6,355 bases of DNA. Origin: Thermoprotei archaeon (GTDB lineage: Archaea; Thermoproteota; Methanomethylicia; Nezhaarchaeales; WYZ-LMO8). Under the pieces are notes generated by a model. It was given only the letters and a program-made list of their open reading frames with translations. It was not told where the DNA came from and searched no databases. Below, in pieces: positions 5,488 to 6,355 of this stretch. The position numbers were made by a program, and so were the translations under genes. Each line of letters begins with the position of its first letter. Within the stretch, counting starts at the first letter, position 1. The stretch lies in assembly GCA_003649565.1 (NCBI GenBank), contig QMSF01000057.1, positions 1 to 6,355 of the forward strand, in the 5' to 3' direction.

Positions 5488-6355
5488 TTGAGCGCATCAT
5501 CTACATCACTTGAAAACGAAATCACTAAGTGCATTACAAGTCGCTGTGGTGTTTGTCTCTCAGCTTGTCCAGTATATTCAACTACGAGTTTAACCCTTTA
5601 TTCCATGAGAGGAAGGCTAACGGCAATATACGGCGCCAAAAAGGGAATTATAAAGCAAACGCCTTTCCTCCATAACTCCCTCTTCTCATGTACCTTATGT
5701 GGTTTATGTGAGGTGGAATGCCCACCAGGTGTTAAATCCATTGAGGTTATGGAAGCGCTTAGAAGCGATGTCACCTCAATTCTAGGTTTTAATCCACCTC
5801 ATGAAAGGCTTTTGTCTAACCTAAGAGTTAAAGGCCACCCTTACTCTGACCCAATACCTCTAAAATATCACATCACAAAACAGGAATCCGAGATTGCATA
5901 TTTTCCTGGATGTACAGCTATCTTCAGGCTTCCTCACATAATACAAAAGACACTAACAATATTAAGAATGATTTCAAATGGCGAAGTAGCCCTACTCCAT
6001 GGTTGTTGCGGAGGAATAGCCAAGAGGATCGGCGCATTAGAAATCTTCAATGATGTTAAACATAGAATTGAAGAACTCCTTAACAACTCTGAAATTAAAG
6101 AGTTAATTGTTACATGTGCAGGTTGCTACTCAACTCTCACTAAATATTATAGCCTAGGGAAGATCAAGGTTAAGCACATAAGCGTATTCCTATGCGATTT
6201 CTCAAACTTACCATTTAAACAATCGATGAAAGGTAAAGTCGCTTATCACGATCCCTGTCACTTAGGTAGACACTCCAATATATACGAAGAACCTAGACAT
6301 GTAATAACTAATCTTGCAAAAATGGAACTTGTGGAATTCAAGGACAATAGAGAAA
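5488..6355 (+). CDS. GlcF/HdrD-like iron-sulfur oxidoreductase (CCG domain), 3' end missing
   Basis: The gene runs off the window after 289 codons. Two [4Fe-4S] ferredoxin-type motifs come first: C15-x4-C20-x2-C23-x3-C27-P, and the standard C68-x2-C71-x2-C74-x3-C78-P. A cysteine-rich CCG domain follows: C142, C173-C174, C210-x2-C213, with spacings of 30 and 35 residues typical of heterodisulfide reductase HdrD/B, GlcF and LutA proteins. DPCHLGRH (255-262) begins a second CCG repeat. There are no membrane segments, so it is probably a cytoplasmic or membrane-associated electron-transfer subunit. The partner (a flavin oxidase such as GlcD, or another Hdr-type subunit) is not visible, so the substrate cannot be named. 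The TTG start is chosen because an in-frame TAG lies at 5455-5457, no ATG or GTG occurs before the first cluster, and the first ATG (5605) would delete it. Confidence 0.87.
   Translation, partial: MSASSTSLENEITKCITSRCGVCLSACPVYSTTSLTLYSMRGRLTAIYGAKKGIIKQTPFLHNSLFSCTLCGLCEVECPPGVKSIEVMEALRSDVTSILGFNPPHERLLSNLRVKGHPYSDPIPLKYHITKQESEIAYFPGCTAIFRLPHIIQKTLTILRMISNGEVALLHGCCGGIAKRIGALEIFNDVKHRIEELLNNSEIKELIVTCAGCYSTLTKYYSLGKIKVKHISVFLCDFSNLPFKQSMKGKVAYHDPCHLGRHSNIYEEPRHVITNLAKMELVEFKDNRE

Noticed and set aside
5605..5607. ATG as the start of the Fe-S oxidoreductase
   Set aside because: It would remove the first four-cysteine cluster, which is open-frame and conserved in type; TTG at 5488 keeps it.

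Overview
The window comes from an archaeon, most likely a thermophilic member of the TACK (Thermoproteota-like) group. The evidence is: an archaeal-type 23S rRNA tail not followed by 5S rRNA; a tRNA-Ile gene with a bulge-helix-bulge (BHB) intron; TATA-box promoters; crenarchaeal-style valyl-tRNA synthetase; aRF1; archaeal-type UMP kinase; and a small protein carrying the signature core of the crenarchaeal chromatin protein Cren7. The RNA genes are strikingly GC-rich against AT-rich surroundings, as is usual in thermophiles. All supported genes lie on the + strand.

Layout. Positions 1-57 are the 3' end of 23S rRNA, followed by small hairpins and a T run that probably end or process the rRNA transcript. 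A TATA-like element then drives a tRNA pair: tRNA-Ile(GAT), interrupted by a 13-nt intron (155-245), and tRNA-Ala(CGC) (262-338). Both encode CCA. Next comes a translation unit: valS (427-2877), overlapping by 4 nt with prf1, which encodes release factor aRF1 (2874-4112). After a 49-nt gap containing a TATA box placed for a leaderless mRNA, pyrH encodes UMP kinase (4162-4860).

Positions 4861-5250 contain no convincing long gene. They hold a run of short hairpins, a weak 34-codon ORF and a long A/T-rich stem-loop (5075-5129). This is followed by a strong TATA box and Shine-Dalgarno for a 46-residue protein (5251-5391). That protein carries the Cren7 DNA-binding core, with Cys/His pairs placed for a zinc site that classical Cren7 lacks. 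An oligo-T terminator separates it from the last gene, a GlcF/HdrD-like iron-sulfur oxidoreductase starting at a TTG (5488) and cut off by the window end.

The first two thirds is a core information-processing neighbourhood (rRNA, tRNAs, aminoacylation, termination) with nucleotide synthesis attached. The most interesting parts are the zinc-site Cren7-like protein and the hairpin-rich gap before it. There is no sign of a mobile element, CRISPR array or defence system.
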